From contig JASIJX010000125.1 in the NCBI GenBank assembly GCA_030049955.1, positions 1 through 5,818 of the forward strand: 5,818 bases of DNA, in the 5' to 3' direction. Positions within the stretch are counted from its first letter, which is position 1. Each line of letters begins with the position of its first letter. Both the position numbers and the translations under genes were made by a program. A model generated the notes under the pieces. That model saw only the letters and a list, made by a program, of their open reading frames with translations, ran no database searches and was not told the origin of the DNA. Below, in pieces: positions 1-5,153 of this stretch. Origin of the DNA: Acidobacteriaceae bacterium (lineage in GTDB: Bacteria > Acidobacteriota > Terriglobia > Terriglobales > Acidobacteriaceae).

Positions 1-1
1 C

Positions 2-756
2 TATGACCTGATGGCAGAGAACGAGCGGATTACGGCCAGCGCATTCGACGCCGCTATTTACGCGCACGAGCACAACAAGCTCGAGAAGATTACGTTGCTG
101 TCGTCGAGCATGGTGTACGAATCCACGGCCGAGTATCCGACTCCAGAAGGGGCTGAGATGCGGTGCCCGCCGCCGAAGTCGACCTACGGATTTCAAAAGC
201 TGGCCACCGAGTATACGTGAAGGGCGCATGGCAGCAATATAGCCTGCCGTATACGATCGTGAGGCCGTTCAACTGCGTCGGGATCGGAGAAAAGCGCGCT
301 CTGCGGGACGTGGATGTGTATAGCGGAAACGTGAAGCTGGCGATGTCGCACGTGGTGCCCGATCTGGTGCAGAAGGTGCTCAAGGGCCAGGACCCGCTGC
401 ACATTCTCGGCAACGGCAAACAAGTGCGTCATTACACGTATGGCGGCGACCTGGCGAGAGGAATCCGGATCTGTATCGAGCATCCGAAGGCGCTGAACGA
501 GGATTTCAACTTGTCGACGCCGGTGCGCACCACGGTTCTCGAATTGGCCGAGCTGATCTGGAAGAAGATTCACAAGGATGCGAAGCCGTTCCGCGTGGCT
601 CACGATCCCGGTTATGAGCACGACGTGCAGGAACGCTCTCCGGATGTAGAAAAAGCGGAACGATTGCTGGGCTACCGCGCGGAGACACCGCTGAGCACAA
701 TTCTGGATGAAGTGATTCCGTGGATTGATGAGCAAATCAGGGTGGCTCAGATCTAA
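2..756 (+). CDS. NAD-dependent sugar epimerase/dehydratase (extended SDR), 5'-partial and frameshifted
   Basis: This is the C-terminal two thirds or more of an extended short-chain dehydrogenase, a cytoplasmic NAD(P)-dependent enzyme acting on nucleotide sugars (UDP-glucose 4-epimerase or 4,6-dehydratase type). The N-terminal Rossmann GxxGxxG region lies outside the window. Visible motifs are a serine-rich strand (LLSSSMVYES) followed by the catalytic YxxxK as YGFQK at 185-199, then VRPFNCVG, the substrate-binding strand LHILGNGKQVRHYTYGGDLA, and a C-terminal helix. The frame runs from base 2 to a TGA at 218-220, and the remainder continues in another frame from about 214 to the TAA at 754-756. 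Joining the frames gives LATEY-YVKGAWQQY, a seamless family sequence, so one base is missing. The glycosyltransferase downstream suggests a role in making a sugar donor. The exact substrate cannot be read from the sequence. Family is confident; intactness is not. Confidence 0.85.
209..220 (+). other. Apparent -1 frameshift site in the epimerase gene
   Basis: The bases gag-tat-acg-tga give E-Y-T-stop in the upstream frame. Reading base 214 twice (tat then tac) restores E-Y-Y-V-K-G, the expected continuation. One missing T explains the break. There is no X-XXY-YYZ slippery heptamer here, so programmed frameshifting is unlikely. A sequencing/assembly error or a real inactivating deletion are the two simple explanations. 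Confidence 0.8.
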
Positions 757-766
757 TTTTGTTTTT

Positions 767-798
767 CTCTTGCCTGGCGCCGCTGCCGGGCGCGAGAG
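767..798 (+). other. Imperfect hairpin between epimerase and glycosyltransferase
   Basis: CTCTTGC at 767-773 pairs with GCGAGAG at 792-798 (one G-U wobble), and CTGGC at 774-778 pairs with GCCGG at 785-789. Two unpaired bases form a bulge, and the loop is about six bases. The T-rich run lies before the stem rather than after it, so it is not a typical intrinsic terminator. It may modulate read-through between the two genes or protect the upstream message; this is inference only. Confidence 0.3.
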
Positions 799-827
799 CA
801 TTGCGGCCTGAGAATGCAGGAACGAAA

Positions 828-835
828 AGGGAGGA
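828..835 (+). promoter_or_regulatory. Ribosome binding site that selects the GTG start at 841
   Basis: AGGGAGGA ends five bases before GTG 841, close to ideal Shine-Dalgarno placement. The upstream in-frame ATG at 814 has no comparable site, and starting there would add nine residues (MQERKGRTA) before the usual family N-terminus. Confidence 0.75.
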
Positions 836-840
836 CAGCG

Positions 841-1563
841 GTGACTGCCAGCAGGGACGATCTCACTATCATCATTCCCGTATATAACGAGGGCGCCGGA
901 TTTGAAGATTTGTGGAGGGAACTTACCACCTACATCGAATGCCCGTTCCGCGCCCTGGTGATTTACGACTTCGACCAGGACGATACGGTGCCGGTGGTGC
1001 AGGCGGTGATAGCGCGCGGCGAGCAGCGCCTGAGCCTGGTCAAAAATTCCGTGCGGCGGGGCGTTGTGGGCGCGCTGCTTACTGGCTTCCGCCAGGTTGA
1101 GAGCGGGCCATTGCTGGTGGTGATGGCCGACCTCTCCGACGATCTGGCCCAGGTGAGCCGCATGCTGGAGCTGTATCGCGAGGGATACCAGATTGTTGTC
1201 GGCAGCCGGTATATGAAGGGCGGGCGCATCGTGAATGGGCCGGTACTCAAGCAGGGCCTGTCGCGCATTGCCGGCGTCAGCCTGCACTGGCTGCGCGGCA
1301 TTCCAACGCACGACGCTACCAACGCGTTCAAGATCTACGACAGCCAGATGCTGCGGCAGTTCCAGCTCGAGAGCGAGCGGGGCTTTGAGCTGAATCTCGA
1401 AATCACGGTCAAGGCATTTCTGGCCGGCTATCGTATTGCGGAGATTCCGTCGACGTGGCGCGATCGCACGCAAGGGCAGTCGAAGTTCAAGCTATTCGCG
1501 TGGTTGCCGCATTATCTGCGCTGGTATTTTTATGCCTTTCGGCCGAAGCGGCAGTTGGCTTAG
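841..1563 (+). CDS. Family 2 glycosyltransferase, DPM1-like (polyprenyl-phosphate sugar synthase type)
   Basis: The product is a GT-A fold glycosyltransferase expected at the cytoplasmic face of the inner membrane, moving a sugar from a nucleotide donor to a lipid or polysaccharide acceptor. From GTG 841 it is 240 residues. LTIIIPVYNEG (8-18) is the first GT2 strand and nucleotide loop. IYDFDQDDT (41-49) replaces the usual DDGSxD segment. VVMADLSDD (93-101) holds the metal-binding acidic motif, and VVGSRYMKGG (119-128) is the strand found after it in DPM1 relatives. No transmembrane helices follow, unlike the longer GtrB/ArnC types, but the C-terminus (FAWLPHYLRWYFYAF) is aromatic and could lie on the membrane. 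It lies 84 bases after the epimerase on the same strand, probably in one transcript, and ends at a strong hairpin. An alternative ATG start is at 814. Family is secure; donor and acceptor are unknown. Confidence 0.88.
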   Translation: MTASRDDLTIIIPVYNEGAGFEDLWRELTTYIECPFRALVIYDFDQDDTVPVVQAVIARGEQRLSLVKNSVRRGVVGALLTGFRQVESGPLLVVMADLSDDLAQVSRMLELYREGYQIVVGSRYMKGGRIVNGPVLKQGLSRIAGVSLHWLRGIPTHDATNAFKIYDSQMLRQFQLESERGFELNLEITVKAFLAGYRIAEIPSTWRDRTQGQSKFKLFAWLPHYLRWYFYAFRPKRQLA

Positions 1564-1592
1564 CCGGATTGGTTGATCAACTTGTGAGGCAT

Positions 1593-1625
1593 AAAGACCA
1601 TCCCTTGCAGGGATGGTCTTTGTGT
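1593..1625 (+). terminator. Intrinsic terminator between convergent genes, probably bidirectional
   Basis: A perfect 12-bp stem (AAAGACCATCCC at 1593-1604 and GGGATGGTCTTT at 1610-1621) encloses the five-base loop TTGCA. It is followed on the plus strand by GTGTTTT. It starts 30 bases after the glycosyltransferase stop and ends 17 bases before the stop of the minus-strand gene at 1638. Read on the minus strand, the stem also ends in TTT, so it can serve both transcripts, although the U-run is better on the plus strand. Confidence 0.85.
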
Positions 1626-1637
1626 TTTGCTGCAGTT

Positions 1638-2492
1638 TCACTTTACCGGCTTGGCCGGCCCTACTTGAGTTGCCGTTGCCGTGTACAGGTGGCATCCGCT
1701 TAGCGTTTCCTTGAAGCGGAAGTAGGGATGAAAGAACAGCGCCGCACGCGCGTCGCCAGAGCCTTCCGCCAGGTCCGTCAGCCACACGCCGTCAGGTTGG
1801 GCATGGTTGTGAATGTGAAGCCAGAAGCCCTTATGCAGGTCGGCCAGAACGCCACCGCCGATCTTGAGGTCGGCCACGGATTTGATGTTCACGTCAATTG
1901 GCTCGCCGGTTTGCTCGTCAACCGAGATCGTGCCTTGCATCACGGTCGCGAAGCGCTGGTTGAGGTTCTTCGCGTGGAAGCGGGGATTGGGAACGATGTC
2001 GTATTCGAGGATGTTGCGGCCGTTCTCGATTCTCCGCCGGCCGTTTACGAGCATCATCGCCGCGAGAATGTCTTCGACCTGCTGGTCCTGCTTGTCGGTT
2101 TCTTTCTGCGCGGTGGTTTGGTTTGAGTATTTGAGCGTCTCCTTCATGACGCGCTCATCCTGCTTTTTCGAATCGGCGGGCGACAGGTCTTTGCCGTTCT
2201 TTTGAATGGTGCGTTCAATGGCAATTCCGTTGACAAAGAACTGCTCCTTCACTTCGGACACGGTCTTCTTCACATTGCCGTTTTTGTCGGTCTCGGTTGC
2301 CTGGTCGGCGACGGTGCAGTCATAGCGCTCCTGCTCGGCGGCGAGTTTTTTCTCGTTGTCGATGGCGCGCTGGAGCAACGCGGCGGGATTGGGCAGCGGA
2401 GCATTGTTGGCAGGAGACTGTGTTCTTCCAGTGGCGCCGGATGCCGCCAGGCAGAACGCCCATAGAGTTGTTGCGCAGGCTCGAAATCTCAT
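1638..2492 (-). CDS. Exported protein of unknown function, paralogue of the product at 3087-3962
   Basis: I do not recognise a named family with certainty. From ATG 2492 it is 284 residues: a signal-peptide-like N-terminus (MRFRACATTLWAFCLAASGA), a short Pro/Asn-rich linker, a helix LLQRAIDNEKKLAAEQERY (39-57), then D-K-NG-NVKKT (69-77) and QFFVNG (84-89). A charged Lys/Gln-rich middle follows, then a C-terminal half rich in beta-like strands (ILEYDIVPNP, GTISVDEQTGEPIDVN, GGGVLADLHKGFWL). The same order of motifs occurs in the upstream paralogue. The general shape resembles periplasmic lipoprotein-carrier-like (LolA/LolB-type) folds, but that is inference. An in-frame TTG at 2501 has GAGAG four bases upstream and would add three residues (MSA). 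I prefer ATG 2492 for its clean signal peptide, though its nearest purine-rich site is 13 bases away. The product is probably periplasmic or attached to the outer membrane. Confidence 0.8.
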   Translation of the reverse strand: MRFRACATTLWAFCLAASGATGRTQSPANNAPLPNPAALLQRAIDNEKKLAAEQERYDCTVADQATETDKNGNVKKTVSEVKEQFFVNGIAIERTIQKNGKDLSPADSKKQDERVMKETLKYSNQTTAQKETDKQDQQVEDILAAMMLVNGRRRIENGRNILEYDIVPNPRFHAKNLNQRFATVMQGTISVDEQTGEPIDVNIKSVADLKIGGGVLADLHKGFWLHIHNHAQPDGVWLTDLAEGSGDARAALFFHPYFRFKETLSGCHLYTATATQVGPAKPVK

Positions 2493-2554
2493 GGCCGACA
2501 ATTCGCTCTCAGGCTATCATGCGCTGAGCATCCGCCAGCCCCTGACTCGCTGGG

Positions 2555-2839
2555 TCACTTCGCCTCTTCGCGCACCTCCAGCCGCTCATCTGGCTTTACA
2601 TAGCCTTTCCGCCGGAACCAGTCTTCCATGGCTGCGTGAAGCCGATCGAGCGGAACCCGCAGGCCGGCCTCGAGCAGGCCGTCGGCCACGGGCAGCGTGT
2701 CGTCGAAGATGGCGTCGTTGGTAAAGTTGCGCATGGCAAACGAGTCGATCCATTTGAGCGGACAGGCATGCTTTACCCCTTCGAGATCGACCCGGTCCAC
2801 GGTAATTCGCCGAACGAACATGGGTTCAATGTAGCGCAT
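2555..2839 (-). CDS. Small hypothetical protein
   Basis: I do not recognise this 94-residue product. It is soluble-looking and charged, with no signal peptide or membrane segment. It has a strand-like start (MFVRRITVDRVDLEG) and an amphipathic helix LDRLHAAMEDWFRRKG near residues 65-80, and it ends in a charged tail (KPDERLEVREEAK). It shares strand with both flanking exported-protein genes and ends 62 bases before the downstream one. Neither ATG 2839 nor the alternative ATG 2821 has a good ribosome binding site. The frame stays open upstream to a stop at 2906-2908 without another ATG, GTG or TTG, so the gene may be N-terminally eroded. A competing plus-strand frame (2636-2902) looks like a shadow. 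Moderately likely to be real. Confidence 0.5.
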   Translation of the reverse strand: MRYIEPMFVRRITVDRVDLEGVKHACPLKWIDSFAMRNFTNDAIFDDTLPVADGLLEAGLRVPLDRLHAAMEDWFRRKGYVKPDERLEVREEAK

Positions 2840-2935
2840 GAACCGGCGGGTACGGATGGTGATGTGAAGAGTACGGGCTTCATGGGTTGCCGTGAGACTT
2901 AATTCCTATCGCCGGATGAGTTCGAAGCATCCCTC

Positions 2936-3010
2936 CGGGGGCTGAAGCCCAAACTGTTATATTGGGCCTTTTCGGCACGACTGAAGTCGTGCCCTGACAC
3001 GAAGCCCCTC
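2936..3010. repeat. Hairpin-rich intergenic repeat (REP-like) with TGAA loops
   Basis: Several inverted repeats are nested here. GGGC-TGAA-GCCC lies at 2939-2950. GCCCAA (2947-2952) pairs with TTGGGC (2962-2967). GGCACGAC-TGAA-GTCGTGCC at 2974-2993 is a perfect 8-bp stem. An outer pair, GGGGCT (2938-2943) with AGCCCC (3003-3008), could close the last two into a branched structure. Two hairpins sharing the same TGAA loop point to a repeat family rather than a terminator. I recall similar hairpins recurring between genes in acidobacterial genomes; copy number cannot be judged from one window. Confidence 0.6.
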
Positions 3011-3064
3011 TTTACAAGAAGTTTTCCTCTAGCTTGCATAGCAAGTACCTTCAAAACCTCGATA

Positions 3065-3080
3065 CTCACCCGAAGGCGAG
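3065..3080 (-). terminator. Possible weak terminator or 3'-end hairpin with UUCG loop
   Basis: On the minus strand, CTCGCC-TTCG-GGTGAG forms a 6-bp stem (one G-U wobble) capped by the very stable UUCG tetraloop. It begins six bases after the stop codon of the gene ending at 3087. No strong U-run follows, only a TTTT about ten bases further on, so it may stabilise the message end rather than terminate it. Confidence 0.4.
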
Positions 3081-3086
3081 AATAGC

Positions 3087-3962
3087 CTAGGGACGCGTCT
3101 GGGAAACTGGCTGCACGCCGGCTGCTTCCACGCCGAACCGCTTGAAGCCGAAGTCGTGCTGCACGTAACGCTCGCGCAGGTTTTTGAGAAGTAAAACCCG
3201 CGCCTGCATGTCTGCTTCAGAAGCAACCGGAAGCCAGAGACCGGCGTTCATCCGCGTCTGGTCGAAGCGGAAGTTCGATCCTTTCTCGACGCTCGCCAGC
3301 AGGCCCCCGGCGATGTGGAAATTGTCGTCGACCATTACCTCCAGGTGCGCTACCTGCAGGTCGGCTTCGTCGATCCACACCGTTCCGCGGAGCTTTTTCG
3401 AGGCGTCTTCCATCATGCCGTGTGTCTTCACGTCCCTGCGGCCCACAAAATCGAAGACAATTGTCGGCCGGCCTCTGAACATCTCCCGTCGCGGGTTGTG
3501 CAGCTCCATCAGCTCGAGCACGCGGTCTATGGTGATATTTGGCCCTTCGAGCCGCTGATCCGGCGGTGTCTTCTCGGCCTTTGCCACTAACCCGGCGATG
3601 CGCTGGTCTTCCTTCTGCCGGTCGGAGTGGCTCAACGGTTGCCCGTTGCGCTCGACCAGCCGCCCGATCATGTGCCCGTTCACGAAGAACTCCTCGCGCT
3701 TCTCGGTCGCTGTCTTCTTCACCTGCCCATTCGAGTCGATTTGCTGATTTGTCTGCACGCTATCGTACGTGTAGTTTTCGCGCATAGCCTCGACCTGCTT
3801 CTGGTGTTCCACGACCCGGTGCAGCAACTGCTGCAAGTCGAGGTGCGAGGCGCCGGCTGCGGGCGCAGAGCTGGACCGGTTCGCTGTTTGAGCCGCTGCA
3901 ACGGACAGAAGGCTGAATATCAGGAAGACGCCGGCGAAAGGCTGGCCGAAGTGGAACTTCAT
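3087..3962 (-). CDS. Exported protein of unknown function, paralogue of the product at 1638-2492
   Basis: This 291-residue product opens with a clear signal peptide (MKFHFGQPFAGVFLIFSLLS, then VAAAQT, with likely cleavage after AAA). A Ser/Ala-rich linker follows, then a helix LQQLLHRVVEHQKQVEAMRE (44-63), the motif DSNGQVKKT (76-84) and EFFVNG (91-96). A second helical segment (VLELMELHNPRREMFRG) precedes strand-like stretches including TIVFDFVGRRD, GTVWIDEADLQVAHLEVMVDD and GGLLASVEKGSNFRF. The order and spacing match the neighbour at 1638-2492, so the two are diverged duplicates. Function is unknown; a periplasmic lipid- or protein-binding role is inference. ATG 3962 is preferred, with a weak GATGAG five bases upstream. 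A GTG at 3968 would add two residues. The gene diverges from the membrane-protein gene at 4151. Confidence 0.82.
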   Translation of the reverse strand: MKFHFGQPFAGVFLIFSLLSVAAAQTANRSSSAPAAGASHLDLQQLLHRVVEHQKQVEAMRENYTYDSVQTNQQIDSNGQVKKTATEKREEFFVNGHMIGRLVERNGQPLSHSDRQKEDQRIAGLVAKAEKTPPDQRLEGPNITIDRVLELMELHNPRREMFRGRPTIVFDFVGRRDVKTHGMMEDASKKLRGTVWIDEADLQVAHLEVMVDDNFHIAGGLLASVEKGSNFRFDQTRMNAGLWLPVASEADMQARVLLLKNLRERYVQHDFGFKRFGVEAAGVQPVSQTRP

Positions 3963-4023
3963 ACGCACTCATCTGGATTAGATGCGATGGATGCCGGGGC
4001 ACCAATACGGCGAAAGCCAGCCG

Positions 4024-4052
4024 AAATCTGTCAGGGGAAACCTGACAGATTT
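4024..4052. promoter_or_regulatory. Perfect 12-bp inverted repeat in divergent intergenic region, candidate operator
   Basis: AAATCTGTCAGG (4024-4035) and CCTGACAGATTT (4041-4052) are exact reverse complements around GGAAA. The site lies 62 bases upstream of ATG 3962 (-) and 99 bases upstream of ATG 4151 (+). No gene ends here, so a terminator has no obvious job. Each strand's distal arm contains CTGACA, which matches the -35 hexamer TTGACA at five of six positions, but I could not place a convincing -10 on either strand. A dimeric regulator site controlling one or both genes is the simplest reading. A mobile palindromic repeat or a 5'-UTR hairpin is also possible. Confidence 0.5.
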
Positions 4053-4133
4053 GCTTGCGCCGGCGGCTAAGTGCAGTTAGCGTAGAGGGAACGCGGCCGG
4101 GCTTTAGATTTTGCGGGCGCGGCGATTGCACTT

Positions 4134-4141
4134 AAGAGGGG
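4134..4141 (+). promoter_or_regulatory. Ribosome binding site for the gene at 4151
   Basis: AAGAGGGG lies nine bases before ATG 4151. It is the only purine-rich site nearby and supports that start. Confidence 0.6.
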
Positions 4142-4150
4142 ACCTACTCT

Positions 4151-4495
4151 ATGTTCCGGCTTCTGCTGCATTGGTTTCTGAGCGCGCTGGCGCTGCTCAT
4201 TGTTGCGGAGATCGTTCCTGGCTTCCATGTTGCCGGTCTCTGGCCGGCGCTCGTCGCTGCGCTGGTTATCGGCTTTCTGAACGCGACGCTTGGACTGTTC
4301 CTCAAGATCGTCACGTTTCCGCTGAGCATCCTCACGCTGGGGCTATTTCTGCTGGTCATCAACGGGCTGATGATCTATTTCGCATCCAGAGTTGTGCGCG
4401 GCTTCCATGTATCCGGATTCATCCCCGCTTTCTGGGGCGCCGTTGCGCTTGCGCTGCTCGGCATTGTGATCCGCGCTCTGACGCGCGAAGTGTAA
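4151..4495 (+). CDS. Phage holin family IV / YvlD-like four-helix membrane protein
   Basis: The product is a 114-residue inner-membrane protein made almost entirely of four hydrophobic helices, at roughly residues 3-21, 30-50, 54-78 and 88-109. The pattern and length fit the superfamily annotated as mycobacterial four-TMS phage holin / YvlD, whose members are widespread chromosomal proteins and mostly not lytic holins. The motif GFHV-x-G-x-x-PA appears twice, at 24-33 (GFHVAGLWPA) and 84-93 (GFHVSGFIPA), each just before the next helix, which suggests an internal two-fold repeat. The central LNATLGLFLKIVTFPLSILTLGLF stretch is typical of the family. The gene stands alone, with no endolysin or other phage gene near it, so a prophage origin is not supported. 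Its precise role is unknown; links to the envelope are inference. Confidence 0.85.
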   Translation: MFRLLLHWFLSALALLIVAEIVPGFHVAGLWPALVAALVIGFLNATLGLFLKIVTFPLSILTLGLFLLVINGLMIYFASRVVRGFHVSGFIPAFWGAVALALLGIVIRALTREV

Positions 4496-4534
4496 TGGCC
4501 GATCTTGATGGTCGATCGTAGTGGTCGATCGCCT
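4496..4534. repeat. Three tandem imperfect 13-bp repeats
   Basis: The units TGGCCGATCTTGA, TGGTCGATCGTAG and TGGTCGATCGCCT follow one another directly after the stop codon at 4493-4495. They share the core TGGYCGATC. Two CGATCG palindromes (4513-4518 and 4526-4531) can pair to form a 6-bp hairpin. The array fills most of the short gap between convergent genes, so it may act as a weak transcript-end structure or simply be replication slippage. Confidence 0.5.
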
Positions 4535-4550
4535 TGCTCTGGCGCTCCGT

Positions 4551-5153
4551 CTAGCGCTCGGCTGGAACAGCCGCGGGCGCAATGGTTGAAACCGCGGCCG
4601 GCGTTGCCGGCTTCTTCGCTTTCAGCTTGCCGGGGTGAGTCTTGCTGTGCGCCGATGGCTTGGCAATCAGCGGCGTCGCAGTTACGGGAGCTGCAGTCAC
4701 AGGAGCTGAAATCAGGGGGCCCTTGATCGAGTCGGGCGTGCGAATGGCTCCGGTACTCGAAAATCCGCCGGTCTTCTGGGGCGCCGGCATGGTTACCACC
4801 TTTGAAGCCGAGTGCGGGAGGTGCAGGTACACGCCCCATCCGCCGCCGGCGACCACAAACACAATCGCCGCCGCCGCCGCCGTGCGTGCCCAGCCGCTGC
4901 CCAGCCACGCGGCCTGTGGACGCATCGCCGTGGGCCACGCCAGTATCCGCGCGCCGCGCGGCGCAGCACGCAGGGCCACGTGCACGCGATCCTCAAGACC
5001 TTCGGGAACCGGAACGGAGGCGACCAGCCGCAGCGTGTCATCTAACTGGCGCAACTCGGGCAGTTCACGCAACTCATGCGCGCTGCCGGCACCGTTCGCG
5101 GCGTCCTGGTCATGCGCCCCAGCGCCGTTCCTGTTTTCCCATGTGGGGTTCAT
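4551..5153 (-). CDS. Putative membrane-anchored anti-sigma factor (zinc-independent)
   Basis: This 200-residue protein has a cytoplasmic-looking charged N-terminus (1-88), one transmembrane helix (about 91-111, TAAAAAIVFVVAGGGWGVYL) and a Pro/Ala/Thr-rich outer tail with a short APVTAAPVTATP repeat (150-161) and basic stretches. It directly follows an ECF sigma gene: its ATG (5151-5153) overlaps the sigma TGA (5150-5152) as ATGA, so the two are translationally coupled. AAAGGAG (5160-5166 on the plus strand) sits six bases upstream of the start. Position and topology argue for an anti-sigma factor that holds the sigma factor at the membrane. The protein has no cysteine, so it lacks the HxxxCxxC zinc motif of the ZAS class. 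The helix ELPELRQLDDTLRLVASV (30-47) and PVPEGLEDRVHVALR (48-62) could be the sigma-binding part. The function is inferred from context; sequence conservation of the tail looks low. Confidence 0.65.
   Translation of the reverse strand: MNPTWENRNGAGAHDQDAANGAGSAHELRELPELRQLDDTLRLVASVPVPEGLEDRVHVALRAAPRGARILAWPTAMRPQAAWLGSGWARTAAAAAIVFVVAGGGWGVYLHLPHSASKVVTMPAPQKTGGFSSTGAIRTPDSIKGPLISAPVTAAPVTATPLIAKPSAHSKTHPGKLKAKKPATPAAVSTIAPAAVPAER

Noticed and set aside
209..220. Programmed ribosomal frameshifting in the epimerase
   Set aside because: There is no slippery heptamer, and no downstream pseudoknot was evident. A missing base explains the data more simply.
193..1473. A 426-codon open frame on the minus strand
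   Set aside because: It lies antisense to the epimerase and glycosyltransferase, which have clear family motifs. Its product is rich in His, Gln, Arg and Leu, as expected from reverse-strand reading of GC-rich genes, and shows no motif.
2636..2902. An 88-codon plus-strand frame opposite the small hypothetical gene
   Set aside because: Its composition has no protein-like hydrophobic pattern, it has no ribosome binding site, and it opposes the orientation of both neighbours. The minus-strand frame is more protein-like.
2936..3010. CRISPR repeat
   Set aside because: The hairpins are not separated by equal spacers and do not recur as a direct-repeat array within the window.
4024..4052. Intrinsic terminator
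   Set aside because: The stem is terminator-like, but it sits between divergent gene starts where no transcript is expected to end, and only TTT follows on each strand.
4151..4495. Prophage lysis cassette
   Set aside because: The protein fits a holin-named superfamily, but no endolysin, spanin or structural phage gene is nearby, and the family is common on ordinary chromosomes.
4375..4938. A 187-codon minus-strand frame covering the end of the membrane-protein gene and part of the anti-sigma gene
   Set aside because: It bridges two convergent genes in a shifted frame and has Gly/Arg-rich low-complexity content, so it is a shadow.
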